NCBI RefSeq assembly: GCF_002866925.1
Contig: NZ_PKUQ01000022.1
Span: 1-64,000, forward strand
DNA from: Cohaesibacter celericrescens
GTDB taxonomy: Bacteria; Pseudomonadota; Alphaproteobacteria; Rhizobiales; Cohaesibacteraceae
Length of the DNA: 64,000 nucleotides
Direction of reading: 5' to 3'
Positions 38,008 to 47,266 of this stretch are shown here, one piece after another. Each line of letters opens with the position of its first letter. Position 1 is the stretch's first letter. Made by a program: the position numbers and the translations under genes. Below the pieces are notes generated by a model. That model was not told where the DNA came from. It searched no databases and saw only the letters and a program-made list of their open reading frames with translations.

Positions 38008-40401
38008 ATGAATCAAGTCTCCCATAACAATCTGGTTTCCTTCATCTGGCGCATTGCCGACGACTGCTTGCGCGATGTCTATGTGCGCGGCAAATATCGC
38101 GACGTCATCCTGCCCATGGTCGTATTGCGCCGTCTTGACTCACTGCTGGAGCCAACCAAGGATGCGGTACTTGAGGAGGTGAAATATCAGAAGGAAGACA
38201 TGGGAGAGACCGAGCTGGACGATGAGCCGCTGAAGGCTGCATCCGGCTATGTCTTCTTCAATACCAGTAAATGGACGATGAAGAAAATCCACGGTACCGC
38301 AACAAACAATCAGCAGATCCTTCTGGCTAACATCGAGGATTATCTCTGCGGCTTTAGTGACAATGTGAAAGAAATCATAGCCCGCTTCAAACTGCTCGAC
38401 CAAATGCGGCACATGGCGGAAAAGCAGGTTCTGCTTGATGTCATCGAGAAATTTGTCTCGCCAAACATCAACTTGACCCCGCACAACATCGAAGACCCTG
38501 ATGGCAACATCCTGCCAGGCCTTTCCAACCTCGGCATGGGTTATGTCTTTGAAGAGTTGATCCGAAAGTTCAACGAAGAAAACAACGAGGAAGCGGGGGA
38601 GCATTTCACGCCGCGTGAGGTGATCCACCTCATGACCCATCTTGTCTTCGACCCGGTCAAGGACAAGCTACCAGGCGTCATCTCAATTTACGATCCCGCT
38701 TGCGGCTCGGGCGGCATGTTGACCGAAGCACAAAATTACATCACCGACCCCGACGGCCAGATTTGTGCAGACGGGGACGTCTATCTCTTTGGCAAGGAGA
38801 TCAACGACGAAACCTATGCTATTTGCAAGTCGGACATGATGATCAAGGGCAACAACCCTGAGAATATTCGTGTCGGTTCGACCCTTTCCACAGACGAGTT
38901 TTCCCACACCCGTTTTGACTTCATGCTGTCTAACCCACCCTATGGCAAAAGCTGGAACAGTGAGGTCAAATATATCAAAGACGGCAAGGAGGTGATTGAC
39001 TCGCGCTTCCGTGTGACGCTTAAGGATTATTGGGGCAAAGAAGAAGAACTCGACGCCACGCCGCGCACATCAGACGGCCAGTTGCTGTTCCTTATGGAAA
39101 TGGTCAACAAGATGAAATCGACCGGCACCAGCCCCCTTGGCTCGCGCATTGCCTCGGTTCACAATGGCTCAAGCCTCTTTACCGGCGATGCGGGCAGCGG
39201 AGAGAGTAACATCCGCCGCCATATCATCGAGAATGACATGCTGGACACCATTATCCAGTTGCCCAATAACCTGTTCTATAACACCGGCATTACCACCTAT
39301 ATCTGGCTCTTGACCAATGCCAAACCGGAAGGACGACGCGGCAAGGTTCAGTTGATTGACGCCAATCTGCTTTATAAGAAGCTGCGCAAGAATCTTGGCG
39401 ACAAGAATTGTGAATTCACTGATGAACATATCGAGGAAATCACCAAGGCCTGCTTTGCCTTTAATCCGATTGAACGCGAAATTGATGCGAACAATGATCC
39501 GGTCGGCATGGCAGCGCAACTCTTCGACAATAAAGATTTTGGTTATCACAAGGTGTCTATCGAGCGGCCAGATCGACGAAGCGCAGGCTTTTCTATTGAG
39601 CATCTTGCTCCCCTGCGGTTTGATAAGAGCCTGCGCGAGCCTATGGAATGGATCTGGGCTGAACATGGCGACAAGGTCTATGAGACCGGCTTCCTTAAAG
39701 AGATGACCAAGACGATCATCGCTTGGTGCGAGGAACAGGGCATCAACCTCAACGCCAAGCAGCGGGGCAAATTGCTCGATACCAAATATTGGCTCAAGCT
39801 GCGGGATTTGCTAGAAACCGCCACCTTATTAATGGGTGATATCGGCAAGAACGAAACTGCCGACTTCAACATATTCCGCGAAGCTGTGAACAAGGCGATC
39901 AAGACTCGCAAACTCAAACTTTCTGCGACTGAGAAGAATGCCATACTCAATGCAGTCAGTTGGTATGACGAGAAGGCCAAGAAGGTCATTGCCAAGAAAC
40001 ACAAATTCTCACGCAGTGATATCGACGCGCTGACCGAACGCCTCGGTTGTGAAGCGAGCGATCTTTCAGATTTCGGCTATTACCGACAGGGCGATGGCAG
40101 CTATCTGACCTATGAATCCTCAAGCGATCTACGTGATGCAGAGTCGGTGCCACTCAAAGACAGCATCCACCACTATTTCCTGGCCGAGGTAAAGCCACAT
40201 GTCGAGGAAGCCTGGATCAATCTCGACAGCGTCAAAATCGGTTATGAGATCAGCTTCAACAAATATTTCTACCGCCACAAGCCCCTGCGCAGTCTTGATG
40301 AGGTGACCGAGGATATTCTGGCTCTGGAAGAAAAAGCCGACGGTCTGATCGCCGACATTCTCGGCGTGGAAGTGGCAACGAAGTTGGAGCCGGTGGAATG
40401 A
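38008..40401 (+). CDS. hsdM: Type I restriction-modification, DNA methyltransferase subunit
   Basis: 797 residues. It methylates adenine N6 in the target set by HsdS and also forms part of the restriction complex. The SAM-binding motif I is YDPACGSGGMLTEA (Asp229 on) and the catalytic N309-P-P-Y motif IV is in LSNPPYG. The HsdM N-terminal helical domain comes first (NNLVSFIWRIADDCLRDVY). It is about 270 residues longer than E. coli HsdM because of a charged C-terminal extension, as in the long HsdM subgroup. Its stop overlaps the hsdS start by 4 bases. Confidence 0.95.
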   Translation: MNQVSHNNLVSFIWRIADDCLRDVYVRGKYRDVILPMVVLRRLDSLLEPTKDAVLEEVKYQKEDMGETELDDEPLKAASGYVFFNTSKWTMKKIHGTATNNQQILLANIEDYLCGFSDNVKEIIARFKLLDQMRHMAEKQVLLDVIEKFVSPNINLTPHNIEDPDGNILPGLSNLGMGYVFEELIRKFNEENNEEAGEHFTPREVIHLMTHLVFDPVKDKLPGVISIYDPACGSGGMLTEAQNYITDPDGQICADGDVYLFGKEINDETYAICKSDMMIKGNNPENIRVGSTLSTDEFSHTRFDFMLSNPPYGKSWNSEVKYIKDGKEVIDSRFRVTLKDYWGKEEELDATPRTSDGQLLFLMEMVNKMKSTGTSPLGSRIASVHNGSSLFTGDAGSGESNIRRHIIENDMLDTIIQLPNNLFYNTGITTYIWLLTNAKPEGRRGKVQLIDANLLYKKLRKNLGDKNCEFTDEHIEEITKACFAFNPIEREIDANNDPVGMAAQLFDNKDFGYHKVSIERPDRRSAGFSIEHLAPLRFDKSLREPMEWIWAEHGDKVYETGFLKEMTKTIIAWCEEQGINLNAKQRGKLLDTKYWLKLRDLLETATLLMGDIGKNETADFNIFREAVNKAIKTRKLKLSATEKNAILNAVSWYDEKAKKVIAKKHKFSRSDIDALTERLGCEASDLSDFGYYRQGDGSYLTYESSSDLRDAESVPLKDSIHHYFLAEVKPHVEEAWINLDSVKIGYEISFNKYFYRHKPLRSLDEVTEDILALEEKADGLIADILGVEVATKLEPVE

Positions 40402-41705
40402 CTATATCGGCCGGCTCCAAACACGATAGCTATAAAGACAGCGGCTTCGACTGGGTCGGCGATGTTCCGTCCCACTGGGATGTCGAAAGACTCGGCTCGA
40501 CGCTGTCGGCGGTCTCCGAAAAGAACCATCCGAATTTGCCGCTTCTGTCGATAACCCGCGAGCAAGGCGTTATCGAACGCGACATTGAGGATCAGGACAG
40601 CAATCACAACTACATCCCCGACGACCTCAGTGGCTATAAGTTGCTGCGCAAAGGCCAGTTTGGCATGAACAAGATGAAAGCCTGGCAGGGTTCTTACGGT
40701 GTCTCGGCACATACGGGGATCGTCAGTCCTGCCTACTTCATCTTCGATTTCACCCGCGAGGTTTATCCGCGATTCTTCAATATCGCGATCCGCAGCATGC
40801 TTTATGTGTCCTACTTCGGGTCTGCGTCGGACGGCGTTCGCATCGGTCAATGGGACCTAAACCAATCGCGCATGAAGCAAATCCCCATTCTTTTGCCCCC
40901 ACTCTCCGAACAACGCGCCATTGCGTCCTTCCTCGACACAAAATGCGGCAAGATTGATGAGGCGGTGCGGATCAAGGAGGAGCAGATCGCGCTTTTAAAG
41001 GAGCGCAGGCAGATCCTGATCCAGCAGGCCGTGACAAGAGGCCTCAACCCCGACGCCCCCATGAAAGACAGTGGCATCGACTGGATCGGCGAGATCCCGG
41101 TGCATTGGGAAGTTAAGCGACTAAAGCACTTGGGGAAAGCAATCATTGGGCTAACATATGACCCCAAAGATCTTTGCGATGATGGGGAAGGCACTCTCGT
41201 GTTGCGCTCTTCAAATCTTAAGGATGGAAAGTTCTCATATGGCGAAGAACTTAATCAATACATAAATATGCGCATACCGAGTCGTTTAATCATTCAAGGC
41301 GGAGATATTCTTATCTGTTCTAGAAACGGGAGCCGAGATTTGATTGGCAAATGCGCATTTGCCTCAGCGAAGGATGAAGGCTCAAGTTTCGGTGCATTCA
41401 CAACTGTATTTAGATCTGAAATAAATAGGTATATTTTTCAAATATTAAATAGCGAAATATTTAAAATTCTCGCCGGATCATTTCTAACCGCAACTATAAA
41501 CCAGCTAACAACTTCAAATCTCAACTCAATTTACGTTCCAATTCCGCCAGAAGCTGAGCGCGTCGAAATCACAACTTATCTTGAGACCGAACGCAGCAAA
41601 ATCGACACCGCCATCTCACTAAAGGTATCCCAGATCGCAGCACTGAAAGAATATAAAACAAGCCTGATCAACGCTGCGGTGACGGGCAAGATCAAGGTCA
41701 GTTAA
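40398..41705 (+). CDS. hsdS: Type I restriction-modification, specificity subunit
   Basis: 435 residues with two target-recognition domains, each opened by the same signature: DSGFDWVGDVPSHWDVERL (residue 13 on) and DSGIDWIGEIPVHWEVKRL (residue 224 on). Each is followed by a helical spacer (LLPPLSEQRAIASFLDTKCG; IPPEAERVEITTYLETERS). The second recognition domain, about 41250-41540, is clearly AT-richer than the rest of the operon, which suggests that it was exchanged by recombination. The DNA target cannot be read from sequence. Confidence 0.94.
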   Translation: MTISAGSKHDSYKDSGFDWVGDVPSHWDVERLGSTLSAVSEKNHPNLPLLSITREQGVIERDIEDQDSNHNYIPDDLSGYKLLRKGQFGMNKMKAWQGSYGVSAHTGIVSPAYFIFDFTREVYPRFFNIAIRSMLYVSYFGSASDGVRIGQWDLNQSRMKQIPILLPPLSEQRAIASFLDTKCGKIDEAVRIKEEQIALLKERRQILIQQAVTRGLNPDAPMKDSGIDWIGEIPVHWEVKRLKHLGKAIIGLTYDPKDLCDDGEGTLVLRSSNLKDGKFSYGEELNQYINMRIPSRLIIQGGDILICSRNGSRDLIGKCAFASAKDEGSSFGAFTTVFRSEINRYIFQILNSEIFKILAGSFLTATINQLTTSNLNSIYVPIPPEAERVEITTYLETERSKIDTAISLKVSQIAALKEYKTSLINAAVTGKIKVS

Positions 41706-41715
41706 GGGGGGCATT

Positions 41716-44700
41716 ATGGTCAGCAATACAAAGGAAATCGCACTGGAACAGGCCATCGAGCGGCACCTGACTGGTGTCACCACCGAAGAGCTTGCCAATG
41801 GCGGAACGCCGACCGGCCCTTGGCGAATTGGGCGTTCGGCGGATTTCGACGCCACTCTCGCGCTTGATAAGGCCTTGTTCTGGGAGTTTATTGACAGCAG
41901 TCAAGGCCAAGCTCTCGACAAGCTCAAAACCCGCAACCCCGCCGATTGGCAAGCCAAGATACTTGGCCAGTTTGACAAACTGATCAAACGCAAGGGTCTT
42001 TTGCATCTGCTGAAAAAGGGCCTCCGGGTTGATGATGCCCATTTCAACCTGATGTACCCTGCCCCGCTAGCAAGCTCGGCTAAGGCTGTGCATGACAATT
42101 TCGCCGCCAATATCTGGAGCGTCACCCGGCAGGTGCATCACAATTTAGCCAATCCGCATGAATCCGTCGATATGGTCTTGTTCCTCAACGGCCTGCCGCT
42201 GGTTACCCTTGAGCTGAAAAACCACTGGACGCACCAGACTGCCCGCTACCACGGCCAGAAGCAATATAAAGAGCGCGATGCTTCGCAGACCTTGATGCAA
42301 TTTGGCCGAACATTGGTGCATATGACCGCTGACACTGACGAAGTTTGGATGACCACCAAGCTCGCTGGAGACAAGACCTTCTTTTTGCCCTTCAACAAAG
42401 GCCATAACGAAGGTGCAGGCAATCCGCCAAATCCGGACGGCCACAAGACTGCCTATCTCTGGGAAGAGGTGTTCCAGCCTGATAGCCTAGCTGGCATCAT
42501 CCAGCATTTCGTTCTGCTGGAGGGCAAAACCACCGATCCCCTTAAAAAGAAAACCCTCATCTTTCCACGTTTTCAGCAGCTCGATGTTGTTCGAAAGCTG
42601 CTTGCCGATGCTGCTACCCATGGGCTGGGGCAAAGCTATCTCATTCAACATTCGGCAGGGTCTGGTAAATCCAACAGCATCACCTGGACCGCGTATCAGT
42701 TGATCGAGGCCTATCCCGAAAGCTTGGACCTGCCCGGAGCGAGAGCGCTGGACACGCCTCTGTTTGACAGTGTGATTGTGGTGACAGATCGCCGCCTGCT
42801 TGACAAACAACTGCGAGACAACATCAAGGATTTCTCCGAAGTCAAGAACATCGTCGCCCCCGCGATGCGCTCAGCAGATCTCAAAGCGGCATTGGAGAAT
42901 GGCAAGAAGATCATCATCACCACAATCCAGAAGTTTCCTTTCATCATAGATGGCATTGCGGACCTCAGCGACAAGCGTTTTGCAGTGATCATAGATGAGG
43001 CTCACAGCGGCCAGAGCGGCATTGCCCATGACAAGATGAACGAAGCCATGGGTGGCAGCTCCGATCAAGATGACGAGGACAATCAGGACAAGATCCTCGC
43101 AGCCATGCAGGGGCGCAAGATGCGCGGCAATGCCTCCTATTTTGCCTTCACCGCAACACCCAAGAACTCGACCTTGGAGAAATTTGGCACCAAGCAACCT
43201 GATGGTAGCTTCAAACCCTTCCATCTCTACAGCATGAAGCAAGCCATACAGGAAGGCTTCATCCTGGACGTGCTGGCCAACTATACGACCTACAAGGGCT
43301 ATTACGAGATCCAGAAGTCCATTAAGGACAATCCGCTTTTTGACACAGCAAAAGCGCAAAAGATCCTCAAGGCCTATGTCGAGCGGAGCCAGCAAACGAT
43401 CAATACGAAAGCTGAGATCATGGTCGAGCATTTCATCGACAATGTGGTCAATGGCAAAAAGCTGCATGGCAAAGGCAAGGGGATGATCGTCACCCAGAAT
43501 ATCGAAATGGCGATCCGATATCACAAGGCCGTCAATGCGGAGCTTGAGCGTCGCGGTAATCCGTTCAAGGCTCTTGTTGCCTTCTCGGGCGAGAAAGAGG
43601 TCGATGGTTCTCCATATTCCGAAGCCGATATCAATGGCTTCTCGGAAGACAAGACCCGCTTCTATTTCGACGGTCATGATCAGCATGGGCAACCCATGAA
43701 GCAAGACGGTAAAAGCGTAGAAAACACATTTCGCTTGCTCGTGGTCGCAAACAAATACCTCACCGGCTTCGATCAGCCCAAGCTCTGCGCCATGTATGTC
43801 GACAAGAAGCTTCAGTCGGTCTTGGCTGTTCAGGCACTTTCTCGCCTCAATCGCTCCGCCCCGAAACTTGGCAAACGCACCGAAGATCTGTTCATTCTCG
43901 ACTTCTTCAACTCGACCGATGACATCAAGGTGGCGTTCGATCCCTTCTATACCATCACAAGCCTGTCCGGCCCCACGGACGTCAATGTCTTGCATGAACT
44001 CAAAGACTCGCTCGATGATGCCAGCGTCTATGAATGGGCGGAGGTCGAGGATTTCTGCAAGCGATATTTCGATGGCGAGGACGCCCAGACCCTTAGTCCT
44101 TTGATCGATGTCGCAGCAGCGCGTTTTGACCATGAGCTGCAACTTGATGACAAGGACAAGATTGACTTCAAAATCAAGGCCAAACAGTTCGTGAAGATCT
44201 ATAGCCAGATGGCTTCCATTATGCCGTTTGAGGTGATCGAATGGGAGAAGCTGTTCTGGTTCCTCAAATTCCTTGTTCCGAAGCTGAAGATTGCCGATCC
44301 CAATCAGGACGCCCTGGATGAGTTGCTAGAGGCTGTCGACCTGTCTTCTTATGGGTTGGAGCGCACAAAGTTGAACAAAGCTATCGACCTTGATCCTGAA
44401 GAATCCGAACTTGAACCGCAAAACCCCAATCCACGAGGTCATCGTGGTGAAGAAGAGCAGAAAGATCCCCTGGAGGACATCATCCGTAGCTTTAATGAGC
44501 GGTGGTTCGATGGGTGGGAAGCGACGCCGGAAGAGCAGCGCATCAAGTTTCTCAATATTCTGAAAAGTGTCAGAGCGCATCCCGATCTGGACAAAAAATA
44601 CTTAGGTAGTCCTGATCCCTATGCGCAGAAGCTCGCTTTTGAGAAAATCATGAAAGACGTCATGCTTCGGCGCAGGAAGGACGAGCTTGAGCTATACAAG

Positions 44701-44778
44701 CTCTGGGCGCAAGATCCCGCTTTCAAGGCGGCATTCTATGACAATATCAAAGAAGGCTTGAGGCGAGACTCTCCATAG
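41716..44778 (+). CDS. hsdR: Type I restriction-modification, restriction/translocase subunit
   Basis: 1020 residues. The N-terminal PD-(D/E)xK nuclease is visible (NGLPLVTLELKNHW with Glu166 and Lys168), then the SF2 translocase: Walker A HSAGSGKSNS (Lys318), DEAH box IIDEAHSGQSG (Asp427), motif III FAFTATP and motif VI QALSRLNRS. It cuts unmethylated DNA after ATP-driven translocation. AAGGGGGG precedes the ATG, 10 bases after hsdS. No frameshift is seen, so the system looks intact. Confidence 0.95.
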   Translation: MVSNTKEIALEQAIERHLTGVTTEELANGGTPTGPWRIGRSADFDATLALDKALFWEFIDSSQGQALDKLKTRNPADWQAKILGQFDKLIKRKGLLHLLKKGLRVDDAHFNLMYPAPLASSAKAVHDNFAANIWSVTRQVHHNLANPHESVDMVLFLNGLPLVTLELKNHWTHQTARYHGQKQYKERDASQTLMQFGRTLVHMTADTDEVWMTTKLAGDKTFFLPFNKGHNEGAGNPPNPDGHKTAYLWEEVFQPDSLAGIIQHFVLLEGKTTDPLKKKTLIFPRFQQLDVVRKLLADAATHGLGQSYLIQHSAGSGKSNSITWTAYQLIEAYPESLDLPGARALDTPLFDSVIVVTDRRLLDKQLRDNIKDFSEVKNIVAPAMRSADLKAALENGKKIIITTIQKFPFIIDGIADLSDKRFAVIIDEAHSGQSGIAHDKMNEAMGGSSDQDDEDNQDKILAAMQGRKMRGNASYFAFTATPKNSTLEKFGTKQPDGSFKPFHLYSMKQAIQEGFILDVLANYTTYKGYYEIQKSIKDNPLFDTAKAQKILKAYVERSQQTINTKAEIMVEHFIDNVVNGKKLHGKGKGMIVTQNIEMAIRYHKAVNAELERRGNPFKALVAFSGEKEVDGSPYSEADINGFSEDKTRFYFDGHDQHGQPMKQDGKSVENTFRLLVVANKYLTGFDQPKLCAMYVDKKLQSVLAVQALSRLNRSAPKLGKRTEDLFILDFFNSTDDIKVAFDPFYTITSLSGPTDVNVLHELKDSLDDASVYEWAEVEDFCKRYFDGEDAQTLSPLIDVAAARFDHELQLDDKDKIDFKIKAKQFVKIYSQMASIMPFEVIEWEKLFWFLKFLVPKLKIADPNQDALDELLEAVDLSSYGLERTKLNKAIDLDPEESELEPQNPNPRGHRGEEEQKDPLEDIIRSFNERWFDGWEATPEEQRIKFLNILKSVRAHPDLDKKYLGSPDPYAQKLAFEKIMKDVMLRRRKDELELYKLWAQDPAFKAAFYDNIKEGLRRDSP

Positions 44779-44818
44779 TCTTAGATTTGGGCCTTGGCAA
44801 CAGATACTTATCTGATGT

Positions 44819-44936
44819 GTACCTAGGTGAAGGAATAGAGGAGTACTCATGGTCAATGGTACTCATACCCTAATACTGTATTATATCTTTAGTTAGAACC
44901 ACCACCTCCCCCCTTCTCTCATTACTAGTCCCTTTT
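44819..44936 (-). repeat. Right long inverted repeat of the defence cassette
   Basis: The inverted partner of 36127-36256: 21 bp perfect at the outer end (44916-44936), a 15-base spacer, then 82 bp (44819-44900) matching at 65 positions without gaps. It starts 40 bases after the hsdR stop, mirroring the position of the left copy at the 3' end of the polymerase-like gene. Confidence 0.85.
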
Positions 44937-45122
44937 GATCAAGGCAGCTTCTAATTCTTTAAATTCAACAGGTTATCGCTATATGTACAGGACGCCTAGA
45001 ACGACTACAGGGACTCATAGAAAGCAATTCTCCTGCCCTGGTCATTCTCCTTCAGCCATCATACGAATACCCTGTACTGGCCTTTAAATCCCGCCTAGAG
45101 CCACTCAAATGGTTTGACATCC
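44937..45122. other. Spacer between the cassette and the zinc-knuckle gene
   Basis: Together with the inverted repeat this makes about 340 bp after hsdR without a gene. No other signal was recognised. Confidence 0.4.
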
Positions 45123-45716
45123 ATGTCTCAAAACACCTTCGACAAGATCAATTACCAGCAGTGTAATGCAAGAGACTGCTGGAAGGTTGGCCGGGGACGC
45201 TTCTGTCCTCACCATAGATCTCTCTATCGTTTTTATGGTGCACCCATCAAAGGACCACAAAAGCCCCTCCTGAAGCTCCATGAGCGATATCTGAAGAAGA
45301 CCCTTGGTCCAATCTGCAATACAGATCCCACACTCAGCCAAGTTCTCGGTGAGATCAGTTGTATAGCTTTTGATCCCCGTCCGATCCACTTCCAGGATCA
45401 CAGAGGGAATACCCGTTGGGCTGTCTATCAGTCGGTGTCTGAGCAGGTCTTCAGGATTAAGCAGGGGTATCCTAAAGACAGCCAGGAAGAACTGGCAGAG
45501 CGTCTCTGGTGGGCATTCCTAACGGTAATGTATGTTGAGCAGTCGGAGGTCTTTGTCCATCAAGACAGACACCACTTCTGGACTTCCGTCCTACGTCTGC
45601 TTCTCAAAGACAGCCACCGTCAGAAGCCCTCTGCACGGTATGTCGACCATTTGCACCAACAGTTAAACAAACGCCTATCCAACATTGCTACCCATTGGTT
45701 AGCCCAGGTCGATTAA
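45123..45716 (+). CDS. Hypothetical protein with N-terminal zinc-knuckle-like motif
   Basis: 197 residues from the ATG at 45123 (a TTG at 45114 gives three more). The N-terminus has C-x4-C-x8-C-x2-H (CNARDC, then FCPHH) followed by RSLYRFYGAP, a pattern seen in phage and island proteins related to HNH-type zinc fingers. The rest is rich in His, Gln and Trp with no known motif. Codon use and position in the island suggest transfer. It could bind DNA or RNA; no catalytic residues were identified. Confidence 0.6.
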   Translation: MSQNTFDKINYQQCNARDCWKVGRGRFCPHHRSLYRFYGAPIKGPQKPLLKLHERYLKKTLGPICNTDPTLSQVLGEISCIAFDPRPIHFQDHRGNTRWAVYQSVSEQVFRIKQGYPKDSQEELAERLWWAFLTVMYVEQSEVFVHQDRHHFWTSVLRLLLKDSHRQKPSARYVDHLHQQLNKRLSNIATHWLAQVD

Positions 45717-45814
45717 TGCTAGCTCAGTCTAAGCGGGGACAGAAGATGCACTCAGTGCGCTGACTAAGCCCTACAAAGACAGACAGAGAGAACCATAAAT
45801 ACAATCCCCACCTG

Positions 45815-46363
45815 CTAAAGGGCTAATGCTCGATAAACTGAGGCCTTAGACAGATCTTTTTCCTTCATGATCTGTGGAACAGTCATTCCTGCTTCTCTCT
45901 TCTGCTTGATGTCAATGACAACATCCTCAGTAAGCAGCGCCTTACGACCAAACTTAGTCCCCTTGCTTTTCGCTTTGGCTATGCCATCTAATTGTCTCTC
46001 ACGCCTAATACTGTTCTCAAACTCAGCAAAGACTCCAAGCATCCCCAGGAATGCCTTTCCTGTGGCTTCCTTGGTATCTATGGGCTGATCGATAACCTTT
46101 AGCGTTACCCCCTTGTCTTCAAGCCCTCTGACTATCCTGAGCAGATCCTCTGCGCTACGGGCGAGCCTATCAATACGGGAAATAACGAACTGATCTCCCT
46201 CTCTCACATAGTCCAACGCTTGCTTGAGGGCAGGCCTTGAACTGTCGATACCGGATCGCTTTTCTTGAAAGGTCTTGTCTACATTGTTTGCCCCTAGTTT
46301 CTCTAGCTGGACATCCAAGGATTGTCCTAGGGATGATACCCTAGCATACCCGACGATAGCCAT
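45815..46363 (-). CDS. Serine recombinase (resolvase/invertase, Pin-like)
   Basis: 182 residues from the ATG at 46363, which has GAGGAG 8 bases upstream; the ATG at 46369 is too close. The catalytic serine is Ser10 in YARVSSLGQS, and the active-site arginines lie in ISRIDRLARS; the long E-helix follows (GVFAEFENSIRRERQLDGI) and a C-terminal helix-turn-helix ends the protein (TVPQIMKEKDLSKASVYRAL). It probably resolves or inverts DNA within the element. Candidate substrates are not obvious; the long inverted repeats of the defence cassette are one possibility. Confidence 0.92.
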   Translation of the reverse strand: MAIVGYARVSSLGQSLDVQLEKLGANNVDKTFQEKRSGIDSSRPALKQALDYVREGDQFVISRIDRLARSAEDLLRIVRGLEDKGVTLKVIDQPIDTKEATGKAFLGMLGVFAEFENSIRRERQLDGIAKAKSKGTKFGRKALLTEDVVIDIKQKREAGMTVPQIMKEKDLSKASVYRALAL

Positions 46364-46369
46364 TCTCAT

Positions 46370-46909
46370 AACTCCTCAGAGGTTTGGACAATTCATTTAT
46401 GAGACATAAAAAGAGACGCGTCAAGAGTCCGTCTCATAAACTATACTTTTTGAGAACTCATGGATCAGGAAATATGTGGTGATCGATCCTGCCCCCGATC
46501 TTCTTGTTGGGGCGAGCAGAGACCCATACGGGGGGAAACTGTGAAGGCAACATACAACGATACCTTCTCAGATTTTTTTCCAAAAAACAAAACGATGACA
46601 TATGGAAAGTGGGAAAACGATCTTATCGAATAGTCATCTTTTGTGACAATTGGGGTTTTCATTTGAATAGAACCGACAAGCCCCCTCATCTTATTTTTCA
46701 CGTCACCTTTCACATACATTCCATCCTTACGGATATCAGGTATTACATCGCGCTTAACCCAATCTTGGAGTGCTTCGACTTTACTTCTCAGAACAGGTAA
46801 ATCAAAATGGGAATTTTTTCAGTTGAAAATGATGAAGGAAAACCCAAGCAACTTGCATACACCTTTTTAATGATAGATAATAATTATCACTTTATAAGGA
46901 AGAGGAAAG
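46370..46909. other. Spacer in the island with an antirepressor remnant
   Basis: 540 bp without an intact gene. The only recognisable content is the BRO-N-like fragment at 46465-46818. Confidence 0.45.
46465..46818 (-). pseudogene. BRO-N-like phage antirepressor fragment
   Basis: The minus-strand frame opens right after a stop codon at 46819-46821 and has no early start codon, yet encodes VEALQDWVKRDVIPDIRKDG followed by MYVKGDV. This resembles the end of the BRO-N domain (W-V-x3-V-I-P-x-I-R-K-x-G-M-Y) of phage antirepressors. The preceding half of the domain is missing and the downstream part is unlike known C-terminal domains, so it is most likely a decayed remnant. A short protein from the ATG at 46719 (AAGGATGGA upstream) cannot be ruled out. 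Confidence 0.4.
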
Positions 46910-47266
46910 ATGAACTATTCAATGAAATTTCTCCTTGCAAGCATTGGATTTTTTCTATCATTATCAATCACTTTTACGTTTTCAAATGCGAAGAGTATTT
47001 ACGAAGCAACACAAGGTATTAAGATCTGGGAAGGAATCGTGGAAATCAACTATGAGAAGCGTAAAGACAGGTTTTCTTTGGTCGCAGAGGACTTTTTTGA
47101 AGGCTGTCAATTAAGCGTTATTGAAATCGCCAAAGGATTTGACAAAGTAACCACCCATCTTTCTACAAAGTATCGTTTTCGACGCTTGAAGGTTTCAGGT
47201 TCCTGTGTGTTAAAGGAGATCAAAAACGGCAAATTTGTTACCTTAAGATCTCGCAAAGTGTATTAG
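46910..47266 (+). CDS. Small secreted hypothetical protein
   Basis: 118 residues with an excellent ribosome-binding site (AAGAGGAAAG) right before the ATG. A signal peptide is clear (FLLASIGFFLSLSITFTFSNA, split near SNA-KS). The mature part of about 90 residues is basic, predicted mostly beta, with two Cys (GCQLS and GSCVL) that could form a disulfide. No family recognised. It converges with the integrase gene. Confidence 0.6.
   Translation: MNYSMKFLLASIGFFLSLSITFTFSNAKSIYEATQGIKIWEGIVEINYEKRKDRFSLVAEDFFEGCQLSVIEIAKGFDKVTTHLSTKYRFRRLKVSGSCVLKEIKNGKFVTLRSRKVY

Noticed and set aside
42871..44142. 423-codon open frame antisense to hsdR
   Set aside because: It lies wholly within hsdR, whose motifs are clear; no family motif or ribosome-binding site supports it. 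A shadow frame.
36127..44936. Inverted repeats considered as ends of an insertion sequence
   Set aside because: No transposase between them and the copies are diverged inside the outer 21 bp; a non-autonomous or recombinase-driven unit is more likely than an IS.
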